Part shown: piece after piece, positions 43,427 to 52,151 of the stretch
Numbering within the stretch: the stretch's first letter is position 1
Layout: each line of letters begins with the position of its first letter
DNA from: Rummeliibacillus pycnus
GTDB lineage: Bacteria > Bacillota > Bacilli > Bacillales_A > Planococcaceae
Direction: 5' to 3'
Length of the DNA stretch: 64,000 nucleotides
Assembly (NCBI RefSeq): GCF_002884495.1
Contig: NZ_KZ614145.1
Span: 3,610,423 to 3,674,422 of the forward strand
Translations under genes and position numbers: made by a program
The notes under the pieces: model-generated
What the model was told of the DNA's origin: nothing
The model's input: only the letters and a program-made list of their open reading frames with translations
Databases searched by the model: none

Positions 43427-46318
43427 ATGATCATTCGGAAATTGCTGATTTATGGTTTTGGTCAACATGAAGATATAACAGTGGAATTATCAAATGGCAT
43501 CAACGTTTTTTATGGTCTAAATGAAGTAGGTAAAACGACGATTCAACAATTTATATTGCAAATTCTTTTTGGATTTCCACAGAAAAACCAACAACAGCTT
43601 CGATACGAACCGAAAAAAGGTGGGAAATATGGTGGGCAAATTCATATAACTGATCAAGAATTTGGAGACTGTATGATTGAACGTGTTAAGGGAAAGGCAA
43701 CTGGCGATGTCACTGTTTATCTTCCTAATGGTGAGCAAGGTCATGAAGAATTATTAAAAAAAATGATAAGAGGCTATAATCGTCAAAGTTTTGAAGCAGT
43801 TTTCTCATTTTCTGTACATCAGTTACAACAAATCGAAAATTTATCTGAAGAAGAGTTAAGTCGAGTTTTACTAGCATCAGGGACTACAGGAGCAGACCAG
43901 TTATCAACTGTTAAAGAAACTCTTGAAAAAAGACAACAAGAATTATTCAAAAAATCAGGTAAAGTACCTCTATTAAACAAACAAATAGCGAGTTTAGTAA
44001 AACAAGACCAGCAACTAAAAGAGGAGCGCAAAAAAATTGATAGCTATGAGCCTACTATCAAGAGAGTTAACGAAATTGAAACGGAACTTGCACAAATCCT
44101 ACAGCAAGAGCAACAACTTCAAATGGAAATTCAGCGGTTAAATGAGTATCGACAGCTCTCACCTTTATTAGATAAAAAAAGAGAATTAGAATTGAAAATT
44201 TCTACTATATCTCATACATCATTTCCGTCTAATGGCATTAACCGGTATGAACAATTGCAAGATCGCAAATTAACAAATGAAGCGGCATTAAAAAAGGTTC
44301 AGCATGACTATGATTTGTTATTGTCTAATTTAAACGCTGAATTTGATGAAAAACGCTTTAGTATAGTAAAAGAACTTGTTGATCGTGATGGAGAATGGAG
44401 AGAGTGGCAAATCCAAATTCGTCAGTTAGAAAGAGATATTCAAACATTGCAACAAGAGATGAATATGCAATTTCAACTTTTGGGGCTTATTCATAAAGAA
44501 CAACAGCATGCGGTTTTACAAGCAGATGTATCTATCCAACAAGACGATCAGTTTCAGAAACTTATGAAACAATTGGAACAGCAAGAAGAACAGTATCGAT
44601 TTCAACAACTGAATGCAGATCGATTACAAGAGGAAATTCAAGTATTATCCATAAAATTAGATGAGCTTTATAAGGGGATGCCCACAGATCAAGATAAAGA
44701 TCTTTTGAAAAATTGGCACAGAGAAAAAGAAGAAGCAATAGAAGCAAAAGCAATTTTACAACAACAAAAAAATGGACCAGAGCAATATGTGAAGTTAGTA
44801 AGTATTATACTAATAATTACTTCGATTATTTTTGGTATCATACAAGAGAAAATGATTGTCTCAATTTTAGGGATAGTTGTCGCCATTCTTGTCTTTTGGT
44901 TATTTGGTCGTCCAAAAAATAATGTTAAAAACAGCATGCAATCAGATAAATATGAAAAGAAAATACAGCAAGTACATGCAAAAAAGGCTGAGATGGAGCA
45001 TTTAGAACAAACAATTCGTCAATATGATGATCGAGTAGCTTTCATCGAGAAACAATTAGAAGATAAAGAATTGGAACAACAAAAGGCAGTTAAAGCATTA
45101 AACAAGCTTAAAATGTATGTAGATCAAAGTAGGGATCAGCTGAATTTATTTTTAGCTAAATTTCAAATTAAAGGTGATTTACAACCGAAATTATTAGCAG
45201 AACTATTTAGAAATATAAGGGATCTACAACAAACGAATAATCGTATGATTACGAAATCAGAGCAAAGGTTACAACTACTAAAATTTAGCGAAGAACGATT
45301 ACAAGTATCCTCTAAATCATGTCAAATAACATGTACGATGGAGAATTTATCTACAGTTGTTCAACAAAGTTATCAACAGATGTTGGAGCATAAACAGAAT
45401 TTGGAGAGCTCCCTTGACAGGAAGACGGAATTACAACAGCAAATAGAAGAGTTGCAACTACTCGATGATATGTATCAAGGTGAAATGATGAAACTACTCA
45501 AAGAAGCTAATGTCAACACTATAGATGAATTTTATGAAGCTGCTGATCAATATGCACAATTTGAGAATGCAATGCTTGAAATTAAACAAATCGATGCACA
45601 ACTTCAAATGTATAACGATAAAATACTCTTGTTAAAATTGACAATTCAAGAAGCAAATAATCAATTACATCAATACAAAGAACATGAATTACAGCTTCAA
45701 CAACACAAAAATATTCTTTTAAAAGAACAAGCAACTCTTCAAGCAAAAATAGAACATCTTTTACTAGATCAACAATATGGAAATCAGTTACAGAAATTCG
45801 AACAACAAAAAGCAGCTTTTAATGAAAATGCAAAGGAATGGGTCATTAAGAAACTTATTTCATCAGCTATTCAAGAAACGATACATCAACTAAAAGAGGA
45901 AAAGCTTCCGACAGTATTACAGCAAGCGGAATCTTTCTTTAAAATATTAACAAATAATCGATATGAAAAACTTTATATGAATACAGAAGGTAGATTTGAA
46001 GTATTATCAGTAGAGGGAATCCGTTATTCAATTGCAGAACTATCCCAAGCTACTAAAGAACAATCTTATATTGCGCTACGTTATGCATTAGCGAATTCCC
46101 TTAAACAATCTGTACCATTTCCAATCATAATGGACGATCCATTTGTCCATTTTGATCGTTTGCGAATTACTTACATGGTACAATTAATGAAAAGTATTGC
46201 GATTGAACATCAAATACTTTACTTTACATGTCATGAAGACATGCTTGATCAATGGGACAAAGCAAATATCATCCATGTGGCAGAACTCAAAAATGAAAGG
46301 GGATTGACTTCGGTATGA
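43427..46318 (+). CDS. yhaN: SbcC/Rad50-like ATPase YhaN with a central membrane hairpin
   Basis: A 963-residue SMC/Rad50-type protein: Walker A in YGLNEVGKTTIQQF near residue 35, two long glutamine-rich coiled-coil arms, and Walker B FPIIMDDPFVHFD near residue 905. At about residues 459-500 the arms are joined by two hydrophobic segments (VSIILIITSIIFGIIQ and IVSILGIVVAILVFWLFG) instead of a zinc hook, which would tether the tips to the membrane. AGGAGGTG precedes the start. It overlaps yhaM by 4 nt. Confidence 0.9.
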   Translation: MIIRKLLIYGFGQHEDITVELSNGINVFYGLNEVGKTTIQQFILQILFGFPQKNQQQLRYEPKKGGKYGGQIHITDQEFGDCMIERVKGKATGDVTVYLPNGEQGHEELLKKMIRGYNRQSFEAVFSFSVHQLQQIENLSEEELSRVLLASGTTGADQLSTVKETLEKRQQELFKKSGKVPLLNKQIASLVKQDQQLKEERKKIDSYEPTIKRVNEIETELAQILQQEQQLQMEIQRLNEYRQLSPLLDKKRELELKISTISHTSFPSNGINRYEQLQDRKLTNEAALKKVQHDYDLLLSNLNAEFDEKRFSIVKELVDRDGEWREWQIQIRQLERDIQTLQQEMNMQFQLLGLIHKEQQHAVLQADVSIQQDDQFQKLMKQLEQQEEQYRFQQLNADRLQEEIQVLSIKLDELYKGMPTDQDKDLLKNWHREKEEAIEAKAILQQQKNGPEQYVKLVSIILIITSIIFGIIQEKMIVSILGIVVAILVFWLFGRPKNNVKNSMQSDKYEKKIQQVHAKKAEMEHLEQTIRQYDDRVAFIEKQLEDKELEQQKAVKALNKLKMYVDQSRDQLNLFLAKFQIKGDLQPKLLAELFRNIRDLQQTNNRMITKSEQRLQLLKFSEERLQVSSKSCQITCTMENLSTVVQQSYQQMLEHKQNLESSLDRKTELQQQIEELQLLDDMYQGEMMKLLKEANVNTIDEFYEAADQYAQFENAMLEIKQIDAQLQMYNDKILLLKLTIQEANNQLHQYKEHELQLQQHKNILLKEQATLQAKIEHLLLDQQYGNQLQKFEQQKAAFNENAKEWVIKKLISSAIQETIHQLKEEKLPTVLQQAESFFKILTNNRYEKLYMNTEGRFEVLSVEGIRYSIAELSQATKEQSYIALRYALANSLKQSVPFPIIMDDPFVHFDRLRITYMVQLMKSIAIEHQILYFTCHEDMLDQWDKANIIHVAELKNERGLTSV

Positions 46319-47253
46319 ATGGGGTTGCAACATTACAAGCAGGCGCACCAGTCGATCAGTATTTACTTATCAAACAAGCAACAAAAGGTGTTACAACAAT
46401 GGGAAAACCATTTATGACACTAATTTTACAAGATAAAAGTGGTAGTATCGAGGCTAAGCTTTGGGATACTGGCGAAGAGCAAGAGAAATTGTACCAAGCA
46501 GGTGGAATTGTCCGCATCGGAGGAGAAATTCATGATTATCGTGGGAAGTTACAATTACGGATTAAAACAATTCGTCCGGTAAATCATGATGAAAATATCT
46601 CAGTAACCGAATTAGTGCAATCTGCTGAAACGCCAAAAGAGGAATTATTTGATCAATTAATGGGATTTTTCTTTGAAATCAAAAATCCAAATATTTCTCG
46701 TATAACACGATACTTAATAATGGAAAATCAACACGCATTAATGACTTATCCAGCCGCAACAAAAAATCATCATGATTATGCTTCAGGATTATTAGATCAT
46801 GTTGTATCGATGCTAAAGCTTGGAAAAGCAATTGCTGATTTATATCCAACTTTAAATAGAGATTTATTATATGCAGGTATCATCTTACATGATATTGGTA
46901 AGTTAGTAGAGTTATCTGGACCAGTTTCGACAAGTTACACAATAACAGGAAATATGTTAGGTCATATTTCAATAATGGTAAGTGAAATTGCACTTGCAGC
47001 AGATTCACTAAAAATCGAAGGAGAAGAAGTAATGCTACTTCAACATATGGTTTTATCTCATCATGGTAAAGAGGAGTGGGGTAGCCCTAAAAAACCAATG
47101 CTGCAAGAAGCAGAAATGTTACATTATATTGATAACATTGATGCGAAGATGAATACTTTAAAACGCGCACTAGCAAAAACACAACCTGGAGAATTCACAG
47201 AACGACTATTCCCACTTGATAATCGCGCATTCTATAAACCGACAATCGACTAA
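46315..47253 (+). CDS. yhaM: 3'-5' exoribonuclease YhaM
   Basis: A 312-residue enzyme: N-terminal OB-fold (about 15-90, LQDKSGSIEAKLWDTGEEQ) and HD phosphohydrolase domain with metal ligands in HDYASGLLDHV, LHDIGKLVEL and LSHHGKEEWGSP. YhaM degrades single-stranded RNA, and DNA in vitro, from the 3' end. It overlaps yhaN (ATGA), so nuclease and SbcCD-like genes are coupled. Two tandem hairpins follow. Confidence 0.93.
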   Translation: MNGVATLQAGAPVDQYLLIKQATKGVTTMGKPFMTLILQDKSGSIEAKLWDTGEEQEKLYQAGGIVRIGGEIHDYRGKLQLRIKTIRPVNHDENISVTELVQSAETPKEELFDQLMGFFFEIKNPNISRITRYLIMENQHALMTYPAATKNHHDYASGLLDHVVSMLKLGKAIADLYPTLNRDLLYAGIILHDIGKLVELSGPVSTSYTITGNMLGHISIMVSEIALAADSLKIEGEEVMLLQHMVLSHHGKEEWGSPKKPMLQEAEMLHYIDNIDAKMNTLKRALAKTQPGEFTERLFPLDNRAFYKPTID

Positions 47254-47260
47254 TCAAAAA

Positions 47261-47329
47261 ATAGCTCTTACCAGAAGGGTGAGAGCTATAAACAAAAACC
47301 TCGGACAATAGTTTGTCCGAGGTTTTTTT
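47261..47329. terminator. Tandem hairpins ending yhaONM and prsA
   Basis: A first hairpin (ATAGCTCTTACC with GGGTGAGAGCTAT, 4-nt loop) lies at 47261-47286. A second (AACCTCGGACAA / TTGTCCGAGGTT) is flanked by As and seven Ts, giving a bidirectional terminator at 47294-47329 for the convergent genes. Confidence 0.85.
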
Positions 47330-47336
47330 AGGGAAA

Positions 47337-48215
47337 TTATTTAGATGCAGAAGCTGAGTTTGTAAATTGAGATAGAGCATCTTTTAAGTCTTTATCTTTA
47401 ATTTTTACATCAGCATCTTTGATTAGTTTTGATACTTTTGCTAATAATTGAGATTGGTCAGCTTTTTGAAGTTGTAATTTTTTCTTAATTTCAGCTTTAT
47501 TATCTTCAAAAGTACCTTTTACTTTAGCGTCACGAATATCTTCTAATTTGATGATATGGTAACCATATGAAGTTTTTACAGGTTCACTAATTTCACCTTT
47601 TTTAAGTGCGTAAGCGGCTTTTGTGAATTCAGGAACCATTTTATCTGGACCGAACCAACCTAGTTCACCACCAGCAGCTTTTGAACCAGTGTCAGTTGAA
47701 TATTTTTTAGCAAGTGTAGCGAAGTCTTCACCTTTATCTAATTTAGCTTTAATTTCTTTTGCTGTTTTTTCATCAGCAACAAGAATATGGCTAGCTTTTA
47801 ATTCTTTTTTCATTTCTTCGTAATAAGCTTTCATGTCTGCATCAGAAACTGTTACACCATCAGCTAAAGCAGCTTCTTGTAAAAGATTTAGTTTGATACT
47901 ACGTTTAAATGATTTTTCATTCATATTTTGAGCAGCTAATGTTTGTTCATAACTACTACCCATTTGTTTTTTTTGTTTTTCGAATTCAGCGGTTACTTCT
48001 TTATCTGATACTTTATACTTATCGTTTAATACTTTTTCAATAATAAGTAATTGTAATGCTGAATCACCAACAGAGTCTTTCATTTCGTTGTATAGTTGAT
48101 CTTTTGTGACATCGCCTACTTTTGTAGTAGCAACTTTTTCATTTCCAGCGTTGCCGCATGCAGACAATGCAAGTACAGACGCTGCAAGTGTTAATGATAA
48201 AACTGTTTTTTTCAT
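47337..48215 (-). CDS. prsA: Extracellular foldase lipoprotein PrsA
   Basis: A 292-residue lipoprotein peptidyl-prolyl isomerase, the length of B. subtilis PrsA. The signal peptide ends at lipobox LALSAC. Helical NC regions flank a parvulin (PPIC) domain at roughly 130-225 with KASHILVADEKTAKEI, GGELGWFGPDKMVPEF and SYGYHIIKLED. It folds secreted proteins at the outer face of the membrane. I start at ATG 48215; six upstream codons in frame overlap the ribosome site (GGGAGAG). Lys-rich composition is typical. Confidence 0.93.
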   Translation of the reverse strand: MKKTVLSLTLAASVLALSACGNAGNEKVATTKVGDVTKDQLYNEMKDSVGDSALQLLIIEKVLNDKYKVSDKEVTAEFEKQKKQMGSSYEQTLAAQNMNEKSFKRSIKLNLLQEAALADGVTVSDADMKAYYEEMKKELKASHILVADEKTAKEIKAKLDKGEDFATLAKKYSTDTGSKAAGGELGWFGPDKMVPEFTKAAYALKKGEISEPVKTSYGYHIIKLEDIRDAKVKGTFEDNKAEIKKKLQLQKADQSQLLAKVSKLIKDADVKIKDKDLKDALSQFTNSASASK

Positions 48216-48333
48216 CTTCCTTATCTCTCCCAACTTTGGTCACTTCAACTTATGCAAATGTAACTATACCATAGAACGAAAAAAAAAGGAAAAGGTTGCA
48301 ATAAAAAGCGCCTAAAGAAGATGAGCGTCAATG

Positions 48334-48342
48334 CATACGATA
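48334..48342 (+). promoter_or_regulatory. Possible sporulation (sigma-E/K type) -10 element before sscA
   Basis: CATACGATA fits the sigma-K -10 pattern CATAnnnTA and resembles the sigma-E -10. It is placed about 23 nt before the start codon. No convincing -35 is visible. Confidence 0.35.
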
Positions 48343-48364
48343 GTGAAGAAAGGGGGTGTAAGAG

Positions 48365-48478
48365 ATGAGTGGAGGTTATCAAAATAATTATGGTGCTAAT
48401 GGCTTTGCACTTGTGGTTGTTCTATTCATCCTATTGATCATCGTGGGTGCAGCTTTTATGGGTTACGGTGGTTACTAA
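48365..48478 (+). CDS. sscA: YjcZ-family small spore protein, SscA-like
   Basis: A 37-residue peptide: a Gly/Tyr/Asn-rich start (MSGGYQNNYGANG), one membrane-like helix (FALVVVLFILLIIVGAAF) and a GYGGY tail. This is the YjcZ/SscA pattern. B. subtilis SscA (formerly YhzE), needed for spore coat assembly, lies in the same yha neighbourhood. AAAGGGGGTG precedes the ATG, and a strong terminator follows 9 nt after the stop. Confidence 0.8.
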   Translation: MSGGYQNNYGANGFALVVVLFILLIIVGAAFMGYGGY

Positions 48479-48486
48479 GGATGCAA

Positions 48487-48522
48487 AAGACCATTTACCA
48501 AATGGTAAATGGTCTTCTTTTT
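48487..48522 (+). terminator. Intrinsic terminator of sscA
   Basis: A perfect 13-bp stem AAGACCATTTACC / GGTAAATGGTCTT with a 4-nt loop, then C and five Ts. Confidence 0.9.
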
Positions 48523-48570
48523 ATAGTTTAACAGGGCACGAGAAAACATCATGACCATGCGTAGCCTATT

Positions 48571-48756
48571 TTATAGAGTAGACATCATTTCTAAGTAAAA
48601 TGATATCAGTAAAATTGTGATAAGCACATTAATTGTGCGATAAATTTTAGGTTGCTTTTCCTCGGGAATCTCTTTCTGAGCGCATAGAGCGTAAGTCATC
48701 CGATTGATTTGGAACAGATAGAACACCGAGAATAGGACGACAATGGCAATGATCAA
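48571..48756 (-). CDS. Small two-span membrane protein of unknown function
   Basis: A 61-residue protein starting at a TTG with GAGGGGAGG 8 nt upstream. Two hydrophobic segments (IIAIVVLFSVFYLF and TINVLITILLISFYL) flank a charged loop (KEIPEEKQPK). No family is recognised. It lies between sscA and yhaJ, where B. subtilis has small yha genes, but I cannot match it to one. It is convergent with sscA. Confidence 0.6.
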   Translation of the reverse strand: MIIAIVVLFSVFYLFQINRMTYALCAQKEIPEEKQPKIYRTINVLITILLISFYLEMMSTL

Positions 48757-48821
48757 GTCTTTTCCTCCCCTCTAATATACGTCTATAGCATAACAAAAGT
48801 GTAACAGTCATGACAAGTTTG

Positions 48822-49370
48822 TCATCCTTTGTTGGTAACAGGAATAAGAATCTCAAATCCTTTCTCTGTCTCTTCTATTAATGCTTTTTTAGGTGAGCGA
48901 ATTAAATGTTTTACATAAAGTAGATCTATTAAGCATAAACCACAATGGTATGCTAGCAAGATAGAAAAATAATGTCTAAAACTAGGGAAGATAACGGCCC
49001 CTATTATAAGTATACTGTTTAAAACAGTAAAAGGTACCATTAGAGCAATAAGATAGCGTGATTTTAGTATTGGCTCATGTATACGCATGGCTAAAACAGG
49101 TAGAAATTTAAATTGTTTTTCTATAGAATAGCGCAATCTTTTACGATAACGCATTAATGGGAAAAAGTGCAATAGCTTATGAACAGGATAGATCATTAAA
49201 AACACTAAAACAAATAGTGGGAATAATCGATCAGATACAGGGCTATCTTTATAAGCAGTCATTGAAATATAAAAGATTGAAAAGACCATCATTACAAAGA
49301 TGGCGGAAAATAAAAAAATACGATCATGGCCGTATTGTTTTTGTACATTAATGGTTTTCCAGCAATGCAA
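48822..49370 (-). CDS. yhaJ: DUF3267 membrane protein, YhaJ-like
   Basis: A 182-residue membrane protein with four hydrophobic stretches (FLFSAIFVMMVFSIFYI, LFVLVFLMIYPVHKLLHFF, LIALMVPFTVLNSILIIGAV, ILLAYHCGLCLIDLLY). HKLLHFFP includes the metalloprotease-like HxxxH spacing of the DUF3267 family. B. subtilis YhaJ (about 171 aa) is of this type and lies near hpr and prsA. The start is probably TTG 49370 since an in-frame stop is two codons upstream. Its ribosome site is weak. Confidence 0.72.
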   Translation of the reverse strand: MHCWKTINVQKQYGHDRIFLFSAIFVMMVFSIFYISMTAYKDSPVSDRLFPLFVLVFLMIYPVHKLLHFFPLMRYRKRLRYSIEKQFKFLPVLAMRIHEPILKSRYLIALMVPFTVLNSILIIGAVIFPSFRHYFSILLAYHCGLCLIDLLYVKHLIRSPKKALIEETEKGFEILIPVTNKG

Positions 49371-49485
49371 CTTCTAGCATCTCCAATTTCTAAAATTAAA
49401 TTAAATCATCGATACATAACGATAAAGGTTTTTTATTTGAAAATCAAGCTAAATTTTTTGAACACAAATCACTATTATGATAAAG

Positions 49486-49543
49486 AAAAAGACGGATCAA
49501 CACCAAAAATTGCGTAAGGCCATTATTGGGTGTTGAACCGTCT
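49486..49543 (-). terminator. Intrinsic terminator of hpr
   Basis: On the minus strand AGACGG-TCAACACC pairs with GGTGTTGA-CCGTCT around one mismatch, across a 20-nt loop, then TTTTTC. Confidence 0.75.
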
Positions 49544-49545
49544 AT

Positions 49546-50061
49546 CTAGTCTTCCATATTTCGTAGGGAATCTTCAAAAATATCCATAAAGTCATCACCG
49601 TAGATGTTACGGATTAATGCGATTAATTCTAAAAATTGTGGGAATTTCCCATACATTTCTTTTAAAGGTACCGATCCCTCAATAACACAATGCTTTGTTT
49701 GATTAAAGTTTTCATAAAGCTCTAAAAGTAATGATTGACCTTTTTCGGTGAGCTCAACATATGTATTTCTTTTATCATCATCACGCTTAGAGAATGATAG
49801 CAAGCCACGTTCTTCTAAATTTTTCGAAAAATTAAAAGCTGTTGATACATGCATCACCCCGAATTTTGCAATATCAGAGATGGAAGCACCTTTTAAATTA
49901 TTGGCAATTAGTAATACATGGTGTTCGTTTATATTCAAATCATATGGTTTGATCCATGCTTGCCAATCTTTTTCTACGGCTTTCCAGAGAGCTTTAGATA
50001 ATTGAGCAATACGTTGTGAATAGAGCATGGCTTCTTTAGCTGCAATTAATTCTTCGGACAT
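49546..50061 (-). CDS. hpr: MarR-family transition-state regulator Hpr (ScoC)
   Basis: A 171-residue MarR-type winged-helix repressor. The DNA-binding part (about 45-115) has [41 protein letters not shown] and the wing [18 protein letters not shown]. These are strongly characteristic of Hpr/ScoC, which in B. subtilis represses extracellular proteases, sporulation genes and opp. The C-terminus is shorter than the B. subtilis protein (about 203 aa). The ATG at 50061 is preferred; a GTG three codons earlier lies in the ribosome site. Two opp operons in this window are plausible targets. Confidence 0.9.
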   Translation of the reverse strand: MSEELIAAKEAMLYSQRIAQLSKALWKAVEKDWQAWIKPYDLNINEHHVLLIANNLKGASISDIAKFGVMHVSTAFNFSKNLEERGLLSFSKRDDDKRNTYVELTEKGQSLLLELYENFNQTKHCVIEGSVPLKEMYGKFPQFLELIALIRNIYGDDFMDIFEDSLRNMED

Positions 50062-50179
50062 AACTATCACCGCTTTCGTAATTTCTTAATATTATATCAT
50101 TTCCTTACAAAAATATACAATAGAATAAAGAAATGTTATAGAGGGAAAGTTTATAGTTATAATATTGTATTAAAATAAG

Positions 50180-50560
50180 TTATTCACTTTTTACTTTTCT
50201 ATTTTGAAAAGCATTGACTTGTTGTTGAATTTCATCCACTGAATTTTGTAAAGCTTCGATTTCTTGTTGTAACTGTTGTTGTATAGGTGCAGTTTCTTCT
50301 TGCCAGTTGACAACAGAAACTTTAGCATCCTCCACAAATTTTGGAATTGTCTCTTTTACTTCAGATTTTATGTTATTAATCGAGTTTTTAACAATTGTCA
50401 TTTTTTGTTTTAAATCTTGTATCTGATTGTTTGCATTATTTTTCGTAGTTTTTAGGGATGATCGTAACTCTTTTCCTGATTTAGGTGTCGTCAATAGCAC
50501 TGTTGTTGCAGCACCAAGAAGTCCAGAAGTTAGACCGAGTAAAAAAGCAGTTGGTTTCAT
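50180..50560 (-). CDS. yhaH: YtxH-domain protein YhaH
   Basis: A 126-residue protein with an N-terminal glycine-rich membrane helix (FLLGLTSGLLGAATTVLLTT) followed by PKSGKELRSSL, the YtxH-family signature. A coiled-coil tail follows, rich in Gln, Lys and Glu. B. subtilis YhaH (about 118 aa) lies between hpr and trpP, as here. Members are linked to general stress, but the role is unclear. GAAAGGAG precedes the ATG. Confidence 0.82.
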   Translation of the reverse strand: MKPTAFLLGLTSGLLGAATTVLLTTPKSGKELRSSLKTTKNNANNQIQDLKQKMTIVKNSINNIKSEVKETIPKFVEDAKVSVVNWQEETAPIQQQLQQEIEALQNSVDEIQQQVNAFQNRKVKSE

Positions 50561-50695
50561 AATATTCAGTCTCCTTTCACTATATATATTTCCTTCATTT
50601 ACTATATTAAAACATGTTTTTAAAAAAATAAAAGAAGATATCTCATATTTAGAGAAACAATCTACGAGATATCTCTTGATATTTGATCATATGAA

Positions 50696-50731
50696 ACAAA
50701 AAGTTGACCCAAAGTAGCTTAAGGGCCAACT
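50696..50731 (-). terminator. Intrinsic terminator of trpP
   Basis: On the minus strand AGTTGGCCC pairs with GGGTCAACT (one G-U) across a 12-nt loop and is followed by five Ts. Confidence 0.8.
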
Positions 50732-50741
50732 TTTTTGTTCG

Positions 50742-51269
50742 TTATGCCTGATTCAAAGCTGTTGTAAATTTAGAACGTTTTACGAGATTCATAATAATTG
50801 GGTAAATAATTATGAATGCTACGATATTAATGGCTACAGCAGGTAATACTACTGTTAAGAATAATGCGCCGAAAGGAATATCAGCACCAGTTACTAGAAT
50901 TGCAGAACCTAAAAAGACGCTTCCTGAGATTATTGTACCAATACCAGCAAGGATTGCTGAAACTGCAACTTTTTGAGCCGCTTTTTTCAATAACACAACA
51001 ACTGCATAAAAAACAAATGCTGTAACAAATTTATCGATTATATTTGGTACAAAACCGCCTGGAAATGTAGAAAATAGTCCTGAAATTATACCGGTGGTTA
51101 CAGCTAGCAAAAATACTTCTTTTACTCGAGGGAAAAGTAGAATTCCAACGAACATCATTGTAAGCATGAAGTCTGGTTTCATACCACCATTAATCCCAGG
51201 AATAACAACGTATAAGGCTGCCCCAACACCAACTAGTAGTGCCATTAATACTAAATTTTTCGTATTCAT
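50742..51269 (-). CDS. trpP: Tryptophan transporter TrpP
   Basis: A 175-residue membrane protein with five to six helices. Characteristic segments are YVVIPGINGGMKPDF, MMFVGILLFPRVKE and FSTFPGGFVPNIIDKF. It matches B. subtilis TrpP (YhaG, about 172 aa) in length and neighbourhood. It imports tryptophan. The leader carries closely spaced GAG/TAG triplets running into the ribosome site, as expected for translational repression by TRAP. Confidence 0.9.
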   Translation of the reverse strand: MNTKNLVLMALLVGVGAALYVVIPGINGGMKPDFMLTMMFVGILLFPRVKEVFLLAVTTGIISGLFSTFPGGFVPNIIDKFVTAFVFYAVVVLLKKAAQKVAVSAILAGIGTIISGSVFLGSAILVTGADIPFGALFLTVVLPAVAINIVAFIIIYPIIMNLVKRSKFTTALNQA

Positions 51270-51271
51270 TT

Positions 51272-51383
51272 CTCATCTCTCCTATTCAGATGCCTAAGCT
51301 CGACTATTTGTTCTCCTTCCGTATCCTCGTGATCGAAAGCGAAAACTTATAATGATTTTACAGTTTAATTGTTTGAAAGGCAA
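51272..51383 (-). promoter_or_regulatory. trpP promoter and probable TRAP-binding leader
   Basis: The promoter is -35 TTGCCT (51378-51383), 17-nt spacer, -10 TAAAAT (51355-51360). The leader then holds eight GAG/TAG triplets: at 51326-51328, 51313-51315, 51304-51306, 51299-51301, 51294-51296, 51282-51284, 51277-51279 and 51272-51274. Two groups of three have the exact 2-nt spacing TRAP prefers, and the last group overlaps the AGGAGAG ribosome site. In B. subtilis TRAP with tryptophan blocks trpP translation this way. Confidence 0.7.
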
Positions 51384-51585
51384 GAGGATTTGGCTTGTTC
51401 TATGGGGTTTCTAGAAATTACCAACGATAACTATTTTGCATATTTTGAAGAACCAATGTGTTAAAATGTGCGCATGAAAAAACTAAAAATAGACGATTCA
51501 TTTAAAAACTACTTATAAAGATTGATAAATAGTTGATCGTATGTATGAATATATAAAATAGTAGTAAATTTATAAAAAAACCTAA

Positions 51586-51612
51586 TAAAAGCGCAGAAAA
51601 TCTTTCTGCGCT
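51586..51612 (-). terminator. Intrinsic terminator of hit
   Basis: A perfect 10-bp stem AGCGCAGAAA / TTTCTGCGCT with a 3-nt loop, followed on the minus strand by TTTATTAGG and more Ts. The 51384-51585 stretch upstream of trpP shows no supported gene. Confidence 0.85.
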
Positions 51613-51622
51613 ATCTTATCTA

Positions 51623-52048
51623 TTATTTATTTAGGTTGGCTTTAATTTCTTCAGCTAGTCCGGTTAGAATATCTGGAGTAAATTCATCTTGTTTTGTGAT
51701 CCAAGTAGGTTTATATCCGTCTGTTTCATCATATCTTGGGATAAAGTGCAAATGGAAATGGAAGACGCTTTGACCAGCAGGTGCTCCGTTGTTATTTAAT
51801 AGATTCATGCCAGCTGGTTTAAAAGAATCCTTAATCGCATTCGCAATGCGAGGAGCAACTTTAAAAAGATTAGCGGCTGTATCTTCAGACATTTCAAAAA
51901 CATTCGCTACATGTTCTTTTGGAATTAATAATGTATGTCCTTTTGTTAATGGACTGATATCCATAAAAGCATAGACATACTCGTCTTCGTAGATTTTTGT
52001 ACTGGGAATTGAGCCGTCGATAATTTTGCAAAATAAACAATCGCTCAT
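51623..52048 (-). CDS. hit: HIT-family nucleotide-binding protein Hit
   Basis: A 141-residue histidine-triad protein with the signature HFHLHFIPR and an N-terminal zinc-type pair CLFCKII. HIT proteins hydrolyse dinucleoside polyphosphates or AMP conjugates. Start ATG 52048 follows AAAGGTGTG; the open frame extends 11 codons further without support. It is divergent from ecsA, exactly as in B. subtilis. Confidence 0.92.
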   Translation of the reverse strand: MSDCLFCKIIDGSIPSTKIYEDEYVYAFMDISPLTKGHTLLIPKEHVANVFEMSEDTAANLFKVAPRIANAIKDSFKPAGMNLLNNNGAPAGQSVFHFHLHFIPRYDETDGYKPTWITKQDEFTPDILTGLAEEIKANLNK

Positions 52049-52151
52049 AAAAAACACACCTTTCACTATTTTGCTATTCATTTTACCACATAGGAACTGC
52101 TAGAAAGAGGAATTTTTGATAAAATGTAAGAAGAAGAGGAGTTGACTTCGA

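Noticed and set aside
43517-44937. Several antisense ORFs inside yhaN and similar shadows elsewhere
   Set aside because: They overlap well-supported genes, lack ribosome sites and show compositional mirror images of coiled-coil codons.
51475-51519. 14-codon plus-strand ORF upstream of the trpP promoter
   Set aside because: No ribosome site and very short; indistinguishable from chance in AT-rich DNA.
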